64,000 nt of DNA, from contig DATGGU010000009.1 in assembly GCA_035308365.1 (NCBI GenBank), forward strand, positions 1-64,000, written 5' to 3'. Positions 43,324 through 49,936 of this stretch are shown piece after piece. Made by a program: the position numbers and the translations under genes. Position 1 is the first letter of the stretch, and every line of letters begins with the position of its first letter. A model generated the notes under the pieces. The model was not told the DNA's origin. It saw nothing but the letters and a program-made list of their open reading frames with translations, and made no database searches. The stretch is from PALSA-505 sp035308365. Lineage in GTDB: Bacteria; Actinomycetota; Actinomycetes; Streptosporangiales; Streptosporangiaceae.

Positions 43324-43346
43324 GGTATCCACAGCCGGTGGATACC
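43324..43346. terminator. Bidirectional terminator hairpin
   Basis: Perfect 9-bp stem GGTATCCAC (43324-43332) and GTGGATACC (43338-43346) with a 5-base loop, between the convergent metalloprotease-like and AhpD-like genes. Confidence 0.65.
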
Positions 43347-43377
43347 GCAAACCCAGCGTGCCATTGCCGAGCCGGGC

Positions 43378-44385
43378 TCAGCCTGCCGTGCTGAGACCGA
43401 GGACGAGCCGTGAGTCCGCATTCTGGTGCGCGATCACCGAGATCACGTGCAGGACGGCTTGTTCCTGATAGCCCGCCGAACGCAGGTTCTCCAGGTCGGC
43501 TTCGGCCATCGCCCAGGGCTGACGGCTGAGCTTGCGGGCGAACCCGATCAGCGGTTCGTCGCCATCCTCAACCGGCGTGAGCTCGCCGAGGGCCTCGGCA
43601 CCTTCCCAGTCCGCCGCCTCTTCGGCGGCAACGGAAGCCAGCAGCCGCCGCTCACGCCTGCTGATCGGCTTGTCGGCTTCCAGCACGTAGCCCCGCCACG
43701 TTTCCCAGGCCGCCCGCAACGCCTCGTTCCGTGGCCGCCGCCGGTGCCCGGCAGGCTGGCCGGATGAGGTGGACCGGTCCGGCCGGGGTGCCGCAACCTG
43801 GCACCGGTCCGGCTCGAAGGCGGGCAGCGCCGTCGGATAGTCGAACTCGATACCGGTCGCGTCGGCGACCCTGGTGAAATAGTTGAACATCGAGATCACC
43901 GCGATGGCGCCCTCGATCTGCTGCTCATCGAGTCCCTGCCGGCGCGCATCCTGCACCGCTTCCCCGGTCAGTGCCCACGGCTGCGCGGTAAGCGTCACCG
44001 CGAGCGCGGCAAGAGCGCGCGCACGCGGTTCCAGGGATTCGGCATCGCCCTGCAGGACGGCCAGAGAGGTAGCGGCTCCACCGCTGGCTACACGCAGAAA
44101 CTCTGCGTGAGCGGACGTTCAATAAAAGCACTGGTTCGTCCGCGACGTCGCACTCGCCAGCAGTTCCCGGTCGGCCCACGGCAACTGGCTGGCCGCCAGC
44201 GCACCGGACACGCCGAACGTCCGCTTCAGCAGTTCCGGATCGAGGCTGTGCGCGCGGATGATCCCGGCCGCGTCCCCGTGCGGCGCACGGTACACCGGCG
44301 GCATGGGCCGCCCATCCATCGCAGCATAGGCATCAGCCAGCGCGCCCGTCGCTTCTGCCTGCGAGATCATCCCCAGCCACGCCAT
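43378..44385 (-). CDS. AhpD/carboxymuconolactone decarboxylase-like protein with in-frame TGA: candidate selenoprotein
   Basis: Read through one TGA (44121-44119) this is a 335-residue two-domain AhpD-like protein. Domain 1 reads RTNQCFY-U89-TSAHAEFLRVAS: Cys86, the TGA codon at 89 and His93 form exactly the CxxCxxxH redox motif, with selenocysteine in place of the resolving cysteine. The frame is open on both sides and typical AhpD helices follow (EGAIAVISMFNYFTRVADATG). Domain 2 (about 210-330; SRRERRLLA, IGFARKLSRQPWAMAEADLENL) has lost its CxxC. A SECIS-like hairpin lies 16 bases after the TGA. Start ATG at 44385 with -35 TTGCCC, 17 bases, AAATAT and six bases, so leaderless. The alternative is a pseudogene by nonsense mutation. 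Confidence 0.8.
44081..44114 (-). promoter_or_regulatory. Putative bacterial SECIS element
   Basis: Minus-strand RNA downstream of the UGA: upper stem CACGCAG / CUGCGUG (7 perfect pairs, 44109-44103 with 44097-44091), loop AGUUU. The lower stem CCGCU / AGCGG (5 pairs) is separated by a 5-base bulge UAGCC. The loop begins 16 bases after the UGA and has G as its second base. Both agree with the bacterial SECIS rules I recall (loop 16-37 bases from UGA, G in the first two loop positions). Confidence 0.75.
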
Positions 44386-44391
44386 GGCCAG

Positions 44392-44420
44392 ATATTTTCA
44401 TCCGCCGCGACCCTGGGCAA
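44392..44420 (-). promoter_or_regulatory. Promoter of the AhpD-like candidate selenoprotein gene
   Basis: Minus strand -35 TTGCCC (44415-44420), 17-base spacer, -10 AAATAT (44392-44397), six bases, ATG. Fits the leaderless pattern; the -10 is not a perfect TANNNT. Confidence 0.4.
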
Positions 44421-44483
44421 GACGCCGCCCCGAACCGCGCAAGACAAGAGAATCCCGGTATCCCGGCCCTCAGTCCGGCAGCC

Positions 44484-45050
44484 CTACGGGTCGCTTGCCG
44501 CCGCCCGCAGCCTGCCGTACTCCTCCGCCAGAGTGGCCGCGTTCCAGTGCGCGTTGAGACCGCTGGGATTGGGCAGTACCCACACCCTGGTAGCGCCGAG
44601 GCCGCGCTCCTGCCTGCCGACGGCCGCCCCGCGCTCGCCGAACGCCACCCGGAACGCCGTCACTCCCACCACCGCCAGCCAGCGCGGCCGGAACACCGCC
44701 ACCTTGGCCGCCAGCAGTTCGCCCCCGGCCAGCAGTTCGGCTGCGGACAGTTCGCCGGCGCGTGCAGTGGCGCGCGCCACGACGTTGGTGATGCCCAGGC
44801 CCAGGTCCAGGATCAGTTCCTGCTCGGCGGGATCGAGCTGGCGGGCGGTGAACCCGGACCGGTGCAGCGTCGGCCAGAACCGGTTGCCGGGGCGGGCGAA
44901 GTGATAGCCCACGGCGGCCGAGTACAGGCTCGGGTTGATGCCGGAGAACAGGACACTCAGCCCGGGGCGCACCAGGTCGGGGATGGTCCGGTTCCTCGCC
45001 GCGGCGAGTTCGGCCGCCGTGGGACGGGGAGATGGGGCGTCGCTCGGCAT
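44484..45050 (-). CDS. mug: G/U mismatch-specific uracil-DNA glycosylase
   Basis: 188 residues of the Mug/TDG branch of the uracil-DNA glycosylase superfamily, which removes uracil or ethenocytosine opposite guanine. Motif 1 is SGINPSLYSAAVGYHFARPGNRFW, where Asn is the catalytic position, and motif 2 is LPNPSGLNAHW. Length is typical. The ATG at 45050 was chosen at the family start; upstream residues look non-coding. It is divergent from the ThiF-like gene over 62 bp. Confidence 0.9.
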   Translation of the reverse strand: MPSDAPSPRPTAAELAAARNRTIPDLVRPGLSVLFSGINPSLYSAAVGYHFARPGNRFWPTLHRSGFTARQLDPAEQELILDLGLGITNVVARATARAGELSAAELLAGGELLAAKVAVFRPRWLAVVGVTAFRVAFGERGAAVGRQERGLGATRVWVLPNPSGLNAHWNAATLAEEYGRLRAAASDP

Positions 45051-45112
45051 CCAGCCATGGTGCCACCAGCACGGACAGCGAGAGTGTCGTTCCCCGCTGT
45101 CATGCTGACGCC

Positions 45113-46198
45113 ATGAGACTGGCGCTGAAGCCCGGGCTGGCCCGGGTGTGGCGGGACAGCGACACGCTGCAGATCGGGATCGACCCACGCCGAGCCGTGG
45201 CCATTTCCGGGGCCGGCCATGCTGCTGCCTTGATCGGCTTACTGGACGGCAGCCGGGACCGGGCGGGAATGATCGCCGCAGCCGGTGAGCATGGCATCAG
45301 CGCCGAGGCGGCCGACGAGTTGATCAAGCTGCTCGCCGCCGCGGGTGTGCTCGACGAGTTCCCGGCGGGTGCGCTGCGCGCCGTGCCGGACGGCGTCCGC
45401 TCCAGGCTGGCACCCGAGCTGGCCACCACGTCGCTCGCACACGGCGACGGCGATGGTGGCGCTCGCTCGCTGGCCCGCAGGGATGCGGCCTACGTGCGGG
45501 TCTACGGCGCGGGGAAGGTCGGGGCGACGCTGGCGGCCCTGCTGGCCAGCTCCGGGATCGGGCACGTGACCTGCCGGGATACCGCGACGGCGTTCGCCGC
45601 CGACCTGACACCCGGTGGGCTGTGCGAGGCGGACATCGGCGCGCCACGGCAGTCTGGCGCGGCCCGCGCCATCAAAAGCGCCGCCCCGCAGGTCCGCACC
45701 GAGGACGACGCCGGGCGGCCGGACCTGGCGGTGCTCACCGGCCAGCATGGCCCGGAACTGGCCGCCACGCTCATGTCCGGCGGCGTGCCGCACCTGAGCG
45801 CCGCCGCGGGCGAGGCGATCGGCGTCGCCGGGCCGCTGGTCCTGCCCGGCCGCACGGCCTGCCTGCGCTGCCTGAACATGACCCGGGCCGATGCCGACCC
45901 GCAATGGCCGCTCGTGCTCGCCCAGCTCACCGGCTGCCAGCCGGCCACGCCGGCCTGTGACTGCGTCCTGGCCACCTCGGTGGCGGCACAGGCCTGCGCG
46001 CAGGTGCTGACGTTCATCGACCGGCGCGGAAAGGCCGACGCCGTCATCAACGGAACGCTGGAACTGGTCCTGCCCGGCTGGCAGTGGCGCCGCCGCACCT
46101 GGCTCCCCCATCCGGCCTGCGGCTGCGGAGCGGCCACCTACCCGACGGGCCGCCAGGCGCGCGTTCGCGCATCGGGCAGCGGTGACGGACAATGTTGA
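45113..46198 (+). CDS. ThiF/E1-like protein (TOMM leader-binding type)
   Basis: 361 residues. An N-terminal region similar to RiPP recognition elements (about 1-95) is followed by a Rossmann adenylation-type fold with YGAGKVGATL at 131-140. A zinc-binding set comprises CLRC near residue 250 and the C-terminal HPACGCGA. Proteins of this build bind peptide leaders in azole-containing RiPP pathways. This homologue is conserved beside the ABC1 kinase in actinobacteria without a YcaO cyclodehydratase, and none is in the window. Function is thus unknown. It overlaps the next gene by seven bases. Confidence 0.8.
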   Translation: MRLALKPGLARVWRDSDTLQIGIDPRRAVAISGAGHAAALIGLLDGSRDRAGMIAAAGEHGISAEAADELIKLLAAAGVLDEFPAGALRAVPDGVRSRLAPELATTSLAHGDGDGGARSLARRDAAYVRVYGAGKVGATLAALLASSGIGHVTCRDTATAFAADLTPGGLCEADIGAPRQSGAARAIKSAAPQVRTEDDAGRPDLAVLTGQHGPELAATLMSGGVPHLSAAAGEAIGVAGPLVLPGRTACLRCLNMTRADADPQWPLVLAQLTGCQPATPACDCVLATSVAAQACAQVLTFIDRRGKADAVINGTLELVLPGWQWRRRTWLPHPACGCGAATYPTGRQARVRASGSGDGQC

Positions 46199-47535
46199 TC
46201 GTGAATGACATGCCGCGCCGTGCCGTCACCCGGTCCGCCAAGCTGGCCACCTTGCCGGTTGGCCTGGCCGCGCGTACCGCCCTTGGCATTGGCAAGCGGA
46301 TCGGCGGCCGCCCGGCTGAGATCGTCGCGGGTGAGATCCAGCAGCGTACGGCCGAGCAGATCTTCAGGGTCCTGGGAGAGCTCAAGGGCGGGGCCATGAA
46401 GATGGGCCAGGCGCTGTCGATCTTCGAGGCGGCGCTGCCACCCGAGCTGGCCGGCCCATACCGGGCGACCCTGACCAGGCTGCAGGAATCCGCGCCGCCG
46501 CTTCCGGCCCGCACCGTGCACCGGGTACTCGAAGAGGACCTCGGCGAGGACTGGCGCGACCAGTTCACCGAATTCGACGACCGGCCAGCCGCCGCCGCTT
46601 CCATCGGCCAGGTGCACAAGGCCATCTGGCAGGACGGGCGCGAGGTAGCGGTCAAGATCCAGTACCCAGGCGCGGGCAAGGCGCTGCTCAGCGACTTCAC
46701 CCAGCTCAGCCGGGCCGGGCGGTTGTTCGGCATCCTCATGCCCGGGCTGGACGCCAAGCCGTTGCTCGACGAGCTGCGCAACCGGGTCGCCGAGGAACTC
46801 GACTACCACCTCGAGGCGCAGTCACAGCAGGCCTTCGCCGACGCCTATGCCGGCGACCCCGACATCTACGTGCCCCCGGTGGTGCTGGCGACCGACCACG
46901 TGCTGGTCACCGAGTGGATGGACGGCACCCCGCTTTCGAAGATCATCAGCGATGGCACCAAGGAGGACCGGGACCGGGCCGGGATCCTCCTGGTCAGGTT
47001 CCTGTTCTCCGGGCCGGCCAGGGCCGGGCTGCTGCACGCGGACCCGCATCCGGGCAACTTCCGGCTGCTCTCCGACGGGCGGCTCGGCGTGCTCGACTTC
47101 GGCGCGGTGGACCGGCTTCCCGACGGGTTCCCCCCGTTCATCGGGAAGCTGCTGCGGATCATGCACGACGACGGCGAGATCGAAGAGGTCGAGCACGAAC
47201 TGCGGGTGCAGGGCTTCCTGCGTGAGGGCATCGAGGTGGACCTCGACGCGCTGCGGGCCTTCCTCGCACCGCTGGCCGAGCCGTCCAGCGTGGAGACGTT
47301 CAAGTTCAGCCGCGAGTGGCTGCGCGGTGAGGCGGCCAGGGTGACCGACCTGAGGCCGTCCAACATCTCCCGCCGGTTCAACGTGCCGCCCTCCTACGTG
47401 CTCATCCACCGGGTCTCGACGGCCGGCATCGGCGTGCTCTGCCAGCTGGAATGCGAAGGGCCGTTCCGCGCCGAGGTCATCACATGGATGCCGGGCTATG
47501 AAACCGCCGCCGAAGAAAACACATCAGAACAATAA
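46192..47535 (+). CDS. ABC1/UbiB-family atypical kinase
   Basis: 447 residues. The family signature KxGQ is seen (KMGQALSIFEAALPPEL, near residue 75), along with the A-rich nucleotide loop AAAASIGQVHKA, the lysine of VAVKIQYPG, the catalytic HADPHPGNF and the metal-binding DFGAVD. Family members support quinone or lipid metabolism; bacterial substrates are unclear. The ATG at 46192 lies inside the end of the ThiF-like gene, so the two are coupled. A strong hairpin terminates the operon. Confidence 0.92.
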   Translation: MLIVNDMPRRAVTRSAKLATLPVGLAARTALGIGKRIGGRPAEIVAGEIQQRTAEQIFRVLGELKGGAMKMGQALSIFEAALPPELAGPYRATLTRLQESAPPLPARTVHRVLEEDLGEDWRDQFTEFDDRPAAAASIGQVHKAIWQDGREVAVKIQYPGAGKALLSDFTQLSRAGRLFGILMPGLDAKPLLDELRNRVAEELDYHLEAQSQQAFADAYAGDPDIYVPPVVLATDHVLVTEWMDGTPLSKIISDGTKEDRDRAGILLVRFLFSGPARAGLLHADPHPGNFRLLSDGRLGVLDFGAVDRLPDGFPPFIGKLLRIMHDDGEIEEVEHELRVQGFLREGIEVDLDALRAFLAPLAEPSSVETFKFSREWLRGEAARVTDLRPSNISRRFNVPPSYVLIHRVSTAGIGVLCQLECEGPFRAEVITWMPGYETAAEENTSEQ

Positions 47536-47538
47536 TCA

Positions 47539-47582
47539 GCGCCGCTCGCCAGGCCCCTGTTGGCCGGTCTGGCGAGCGGCGC
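47539..47582 (+). terminator. Terminator of the ThiF-ABC1 operon
   Basis: Perfect 14-bp stem GCGCCGCTCGCCAG (47539-47552) and CTGGCGAGCGGCGC (47569-47582) with a 16-base loop, starting four bases after the ABC1 stop. Confidence 0.85.
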
Positions 47583-47754
47583 CGATGTGATTTGCCGGGG
47601 CGAATTCTTTTACCAGGCCGGCACAGTGCCTTTTTGAATTCGCATTATGCACAACTACACTGCCAGGTTACCGTGGCCGTGACGAGCCCGATCGCCGGCC
47701 CGGACCCGCCGGGCCCGCACTGCCGATGCGGTTTTGCATAACGCTCAGGGCCGG

Positions 47755-47946
47755 TCACAGCTCCGCCTCCAGTTGCTGCCGGAGCCTGGTGGCTTCGACC
47801 CAGGCCCGGCCCATCTGCCGCTCGGCGCGCGCCATCCTGCGCTGCGTTCGGCGCAACGCCCGCACCCGCGCCGCATTGCGCTGCTCCACCGCCTGCTCCA
47901 GCCTTTCCTGATGCATTCGGCTTACTACTTCTGATCGCACGTACAT
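47755..47946 (-). CDS. Small Arg-rich coiled-coil protein (hypothetical)
   Basis: 63 residues, predicted almost entirely helical with alternating charged and Ala/Leu residues (HQERLEQAVEQRNAARVRAL, RRMARAERQMG). It is not a family I recognise. Support comes from a purine-rich GAGAG site about 11 bases before the ATG, a coherent amphipathic composition, and the position of element A copy 4 22 bases upstream, as at hpf, the SDR gene and uvrD2. It could still be a chance frame. Confidence 0.45.
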   Translation of the reverse strand: MYVRSEVVSRMHQERLEQAVEQRNAARVRALRRTQRRMARAERQMGRAWVEATRLRQQLEAEL

Positions 47947-47967
47947 GATGAAACCAGCTCTCTTTCA

Positions 47968-48058
47968 GAGACTTATTCAAAACCAGCCCAGCGGACTTGG
48001 CACCAGGTTTGTGAGCTGTGGCAGGTGACTGATCGCCAGGAGGTTCTGAATAAGCCTC
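47968..48058 (-). repeat. Inverted-repeat element A, copy 4
   Basis: 91 bp between whiB7 and the small coiled-coil gene. Arms GAGACTTATTCAAAAC (47968-47983) and GTTCTGAATAAGCCTC (48043-48058). 16 of 16 arm pairs as minus-strand RNA, two G-U. Interior of the copy 2 type. Confidence 0.9.
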
Positions 48059-48146
48059 TTCGGTCACGTTTGGTGGAATCCGCCATAACCGGCGGATAAT
48101 TGCCTGGCCGCCCGCGCCGGGTGAGCCGCGAGGCGGCCGCCTGAGG

Positions 48147-48491
48147 TCAGGCGGCTACCTCGGTCTTACGCGGCCGCCCACGGGGCCTCTTGCGGGGAAC
48201 GACCTCTCCGCGCAGGAAGAGCTCGCCTCCCCAGACGCCCCATGGCTCCCGGCGCTCCAGAGCACCCGCGAAGCATGTCAGCCTCATCGGGCAGTCCCGG
48301 CAGAGCGCCTTGGCGAACTCGACGTCCCCGGGCGACTCGGCGAAGAACAACTCCGGATCCGCGGTGCACGGCAGATCGCGACCCTTCGGTACCGGCGTGA
48401 TCATGACCGGTGCCCCGTGCGCACCCACAACGGGCATTGCCTCGAACCCCGTCGCGCCCGCCGCTACGACAGTGGTGTCAGGCCACTGCAT
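48147..48491 (-). CDS. whiB7: WhiB7-type transcription factor with AT-hook
   Basis: 114 residues. Cluster cysteines are C42, C64, C67 and C73; the turn is WGVWGGELF at 84-92; and the C-terminal AT-hook RPRGRPRK lies at about 102-109, which distinguishes WhiB7 (WblC) from other Wbl proteins. WhiB7 activates intrinsic resistance genes when ribosomes are inhibited, binding with the principal sigma factor at promoters with an A+T-rich stretch above the -35. Its neighbour uvrD2 supports orthology. The ATG at 48491 follows a purine-rich site; a nearly 500-base leader precedes it. Confidence 0.94.
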   Translation of the reverse strand: MQWPDTTVVAAGATGFEAMPVVGAHGAPVMITPVPKGRDLPCTADPELFFAESPGDVEFAKALCRDCPMRLTCFAGALERREPWGVWGGELFLRGEVVPRKRPRGRPRKTEVAA

Positions 48492-48574
48492 TGGTGCCAA
48501 CCCCTCTCGACTGGTCCTGCTCGTCTCTACGATCTCTGACTCGTCTGACAAAACGTGGGCCCGGAAATGCTGAA

Positions 48575-48604
48575 GGCCGCGGACCCTTTGCTGGGTCCGC
48601 GGCC
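48575..48604 (-). terminator. Attenuator-type terminator hairpin in the whiB7 leader
   Basis: Perfect 12-bp stem GGCCGCGGACCC / GGGTCCGCGGCC with a 6-base loop, 84 bases before the whiB7 start, followed on the RNA by a moderately U-containing run. A second, 7-bp hairpin CCGGTCT / AGACCGG (48619-48636) lies just upstream and contains the uORF stop codon in its loop. Confidence 0.75.
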
Positions 48605-48627
48605 TCCGAGGGAGTCGGCCGGTCTTT

Positions 48628-48933
48628 CTAGACCGGTTCCGGTTCTCTCGCCGGATGCGAACCCGGTTCGCCACCGCCCAGGACGGCGACGAGGGTCGTG
48701 TAGTTGTACGGCTTGCGGGTGCGGGTCCCCCCGAAGATGGACTCCTGGCCATGCCCCGGCTGGCTGACTCGAGACATACGGGTCCCCTCGGCAGCGCACT
48801 GCGCCGGCGCCAGCCGCGGCGCCGCACATGCACCATGGCCACTGCCGGCCGCGGGCAGGGAGGCAACCCAGACTGGCAACGTCAGGCCAGCGCGCGCGGC
48901 AACAGAGGCCGGGGCATCGTTAGAAATCACCAT
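48628..48933 (-). CDS. Upstream ORF in the whiB7 leader
   Basis: 101 codons starting at an ATG with an ideal AGGAGGTG seven bases upstream. It ends in TAG inside the loop of the hairpin at 48619-48636, 24 bases before the terminator stem. The predicted peptide has no recognisable domain; its C-terminal half contains KPYNYTTLVAVLGGGEPG. The layout suggests that ribosome progress on this ORF decides whether the terminator forms, as reported for whiB7/wblC leaders in other actinobacteria. A shorter start at 48777 is possible. Confidence 0.65.
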   Translation of the reverse strand: MVISNDAPASVAARAGLTLPVWVASLPAAGSGHGACAAPRLAPAQCAAEGTRMSRVSQPGHGQESIFGGTRTRKPYNYTTLVAVLGGGEPGSHPAREPEPV

Positions 48934-48986
48934 CACTGGGCACCTCCTCACGCTGCTAGACGACGGCAGTCCAGGGACATGTGAGC

Positions 48987-49024
48987 AGCCTACGTATCCA
49001 GGGCCACAACGGCAATAGTTTTTC
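48987..49024 (-). promoter_or_regulatory. whiB7 promoter, autoregulated type
   Basis: Minus strand -10 TAGGCT (48987-48992), 17-base spacer, -35 TTGCCG (49010-49015), with the A+T-rich GAAAAACTA directly above the -35. That is the arrangement WhiB7 recognises. Transcription would start near 48980, leaving a leader of about 490 bases. Confidence 0.75.
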
Positions 49025-49069
49025 TACCTGCGGTTTTGGCTTTACGACCGGTCAATCCGGGACCCGGTC

Positions 49070-49936
49070 TCAGGATTTCGTCCTGATCAGGCCCTCCTGG
49101 ACCACAGAAACCACAAGCTGGCCGTCCTGGGTGAAGACCTGCCCCCGGGCCAGCCCGCGGGCGCCTGAGGCCACCGGCGACTCCTGCGAGTAGAGCAGCC
49201 ACTGGTCGGCCCGGAACGGCCGGTGGAACCACATCGCGTGATCCAGGCTCGCCCCCATCGCGACCCCATCCACCCAGGAAAGCCCGTGGGCGAGCAGCAC
49301 CGAGTCGAGCAGCGTCATGTCGGAGGCGTAGGTCATCAGGCAGACGTGCAGCAGCGGGTCATCGGGCAGATCACCGTCCACCCGCAGCCACACCATGTTC
49401 TTCGCCGTGCGCAGCGACGGGTCCCGCTGCGCCTCCACGGTGAGCGGCCCGGGGAACCGCAGCTCGACCGGGTTGCCGGTGAACCTCCGCTCATACCGCG
49501 GCTCCAGCGGGCCGAACAGCTTCTCCAGCCGCTCGATGGTCGGCGCGATCGAATCCGGCGGCGCGACGCCGGGCATCGCCGCGGCGTGCTCGATTCCCGG
49601 CTCGGGGAGCTGAAACGACGCCGACAGCGTGAAGATCGTCTTTCCGTGCTGGATCACCGATACCCGCCGGGTGGTGAACGACCGGCCGTCCCGGGTCCGG
49701 TCCACCATGTACACCAGCGGCACCGCCGGATCGCCCGGCCGGATGAAGTAGGCGTGCAGCGAGTGCACCGGCCGGTCGGCTGGCACGGTCCGGCCCGCGG
49801 CCACCAGCGCCTGCCCGGCCACCTGCCCGCCGAACACCCGCTGCACCCGCTCGTCCGGGCTGCGCCCGCGGAAGATGTTGACCTCGATCTGCTCGAGGTC
49901 AAGCAGATCGAGCAGGTTGTCCAGCGCCTTGCTCAT
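49070..49936 (-). CDS. tesB: Acyl-CoA thioesterase II
   Basis: 288 residues, a double hot-dog protein hydrolysing acyl-CoA to free fatty acid and CoA. Seen are the N-terminal LDNLLDLLDLEQIEVNIFRG, FGGQVAGQALVAAGRTV, SLHAYFIRPGD and, in the second repeat, the catalytic Asp of SLDHAMWFHRPFRADQWLLY with a Ser/Thr-Gln pair. Its ATG overlaps the uvrD2 stop as ATGA. It is co-transcribed with uvrD2 rather than with whiB7, which has its own promoter. Confidence 0.95.
   Translation of the reverse strand: MSKALDNLLDLLDLEQIEVNIFRGRSPDERVQRVFGGQVAGQALVAAGRTVPADRPVHSLHAYFIRPGDPAVPLVYMVDRTRDGRSFTTRRVSVIQHGKTIFTLSASFQLPEPGIEHAAAMPGVAPPDSIAPTIERLEKLFGPLEPRYERRFTGNPVELRFPGPLTVEAQRDPSLRTAKNMVWLRVDGDLPDDPLLHVCLMTYASDMTLLDSVLLAHGLSWVDGVAMGASLDHAMWFHRPFRADQWLLYSQESPVASGARGLARGQVFTQDGQLVVSVVQEGLIRTKS

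Noticed and set aside
44119..44385. Separate 88-residue truncated gene ending at the TGA, followed by an independent 206-residue gene
   Set aside because: Both halves are in the same frame, the AhpD motif spans the TGA and the second half has no ribosome site at its first possible start.
45113..46198. RiPP (azole-peptide) biosynthetic cluster around the ThiF-like gene
   Set aside because: No YcaO, dehydrogenase, precursor peptide or transporter nearby; neighbours are housekeeping genes in conserved order.
48147..48866. Longer 239-residue version of the WhiB7 protein
   Set aside because: The extra N-terminal 125 residues are read through the leader hairpins and a different frame of the uORF; WhiB7 proteins start near the ATG at 48491.
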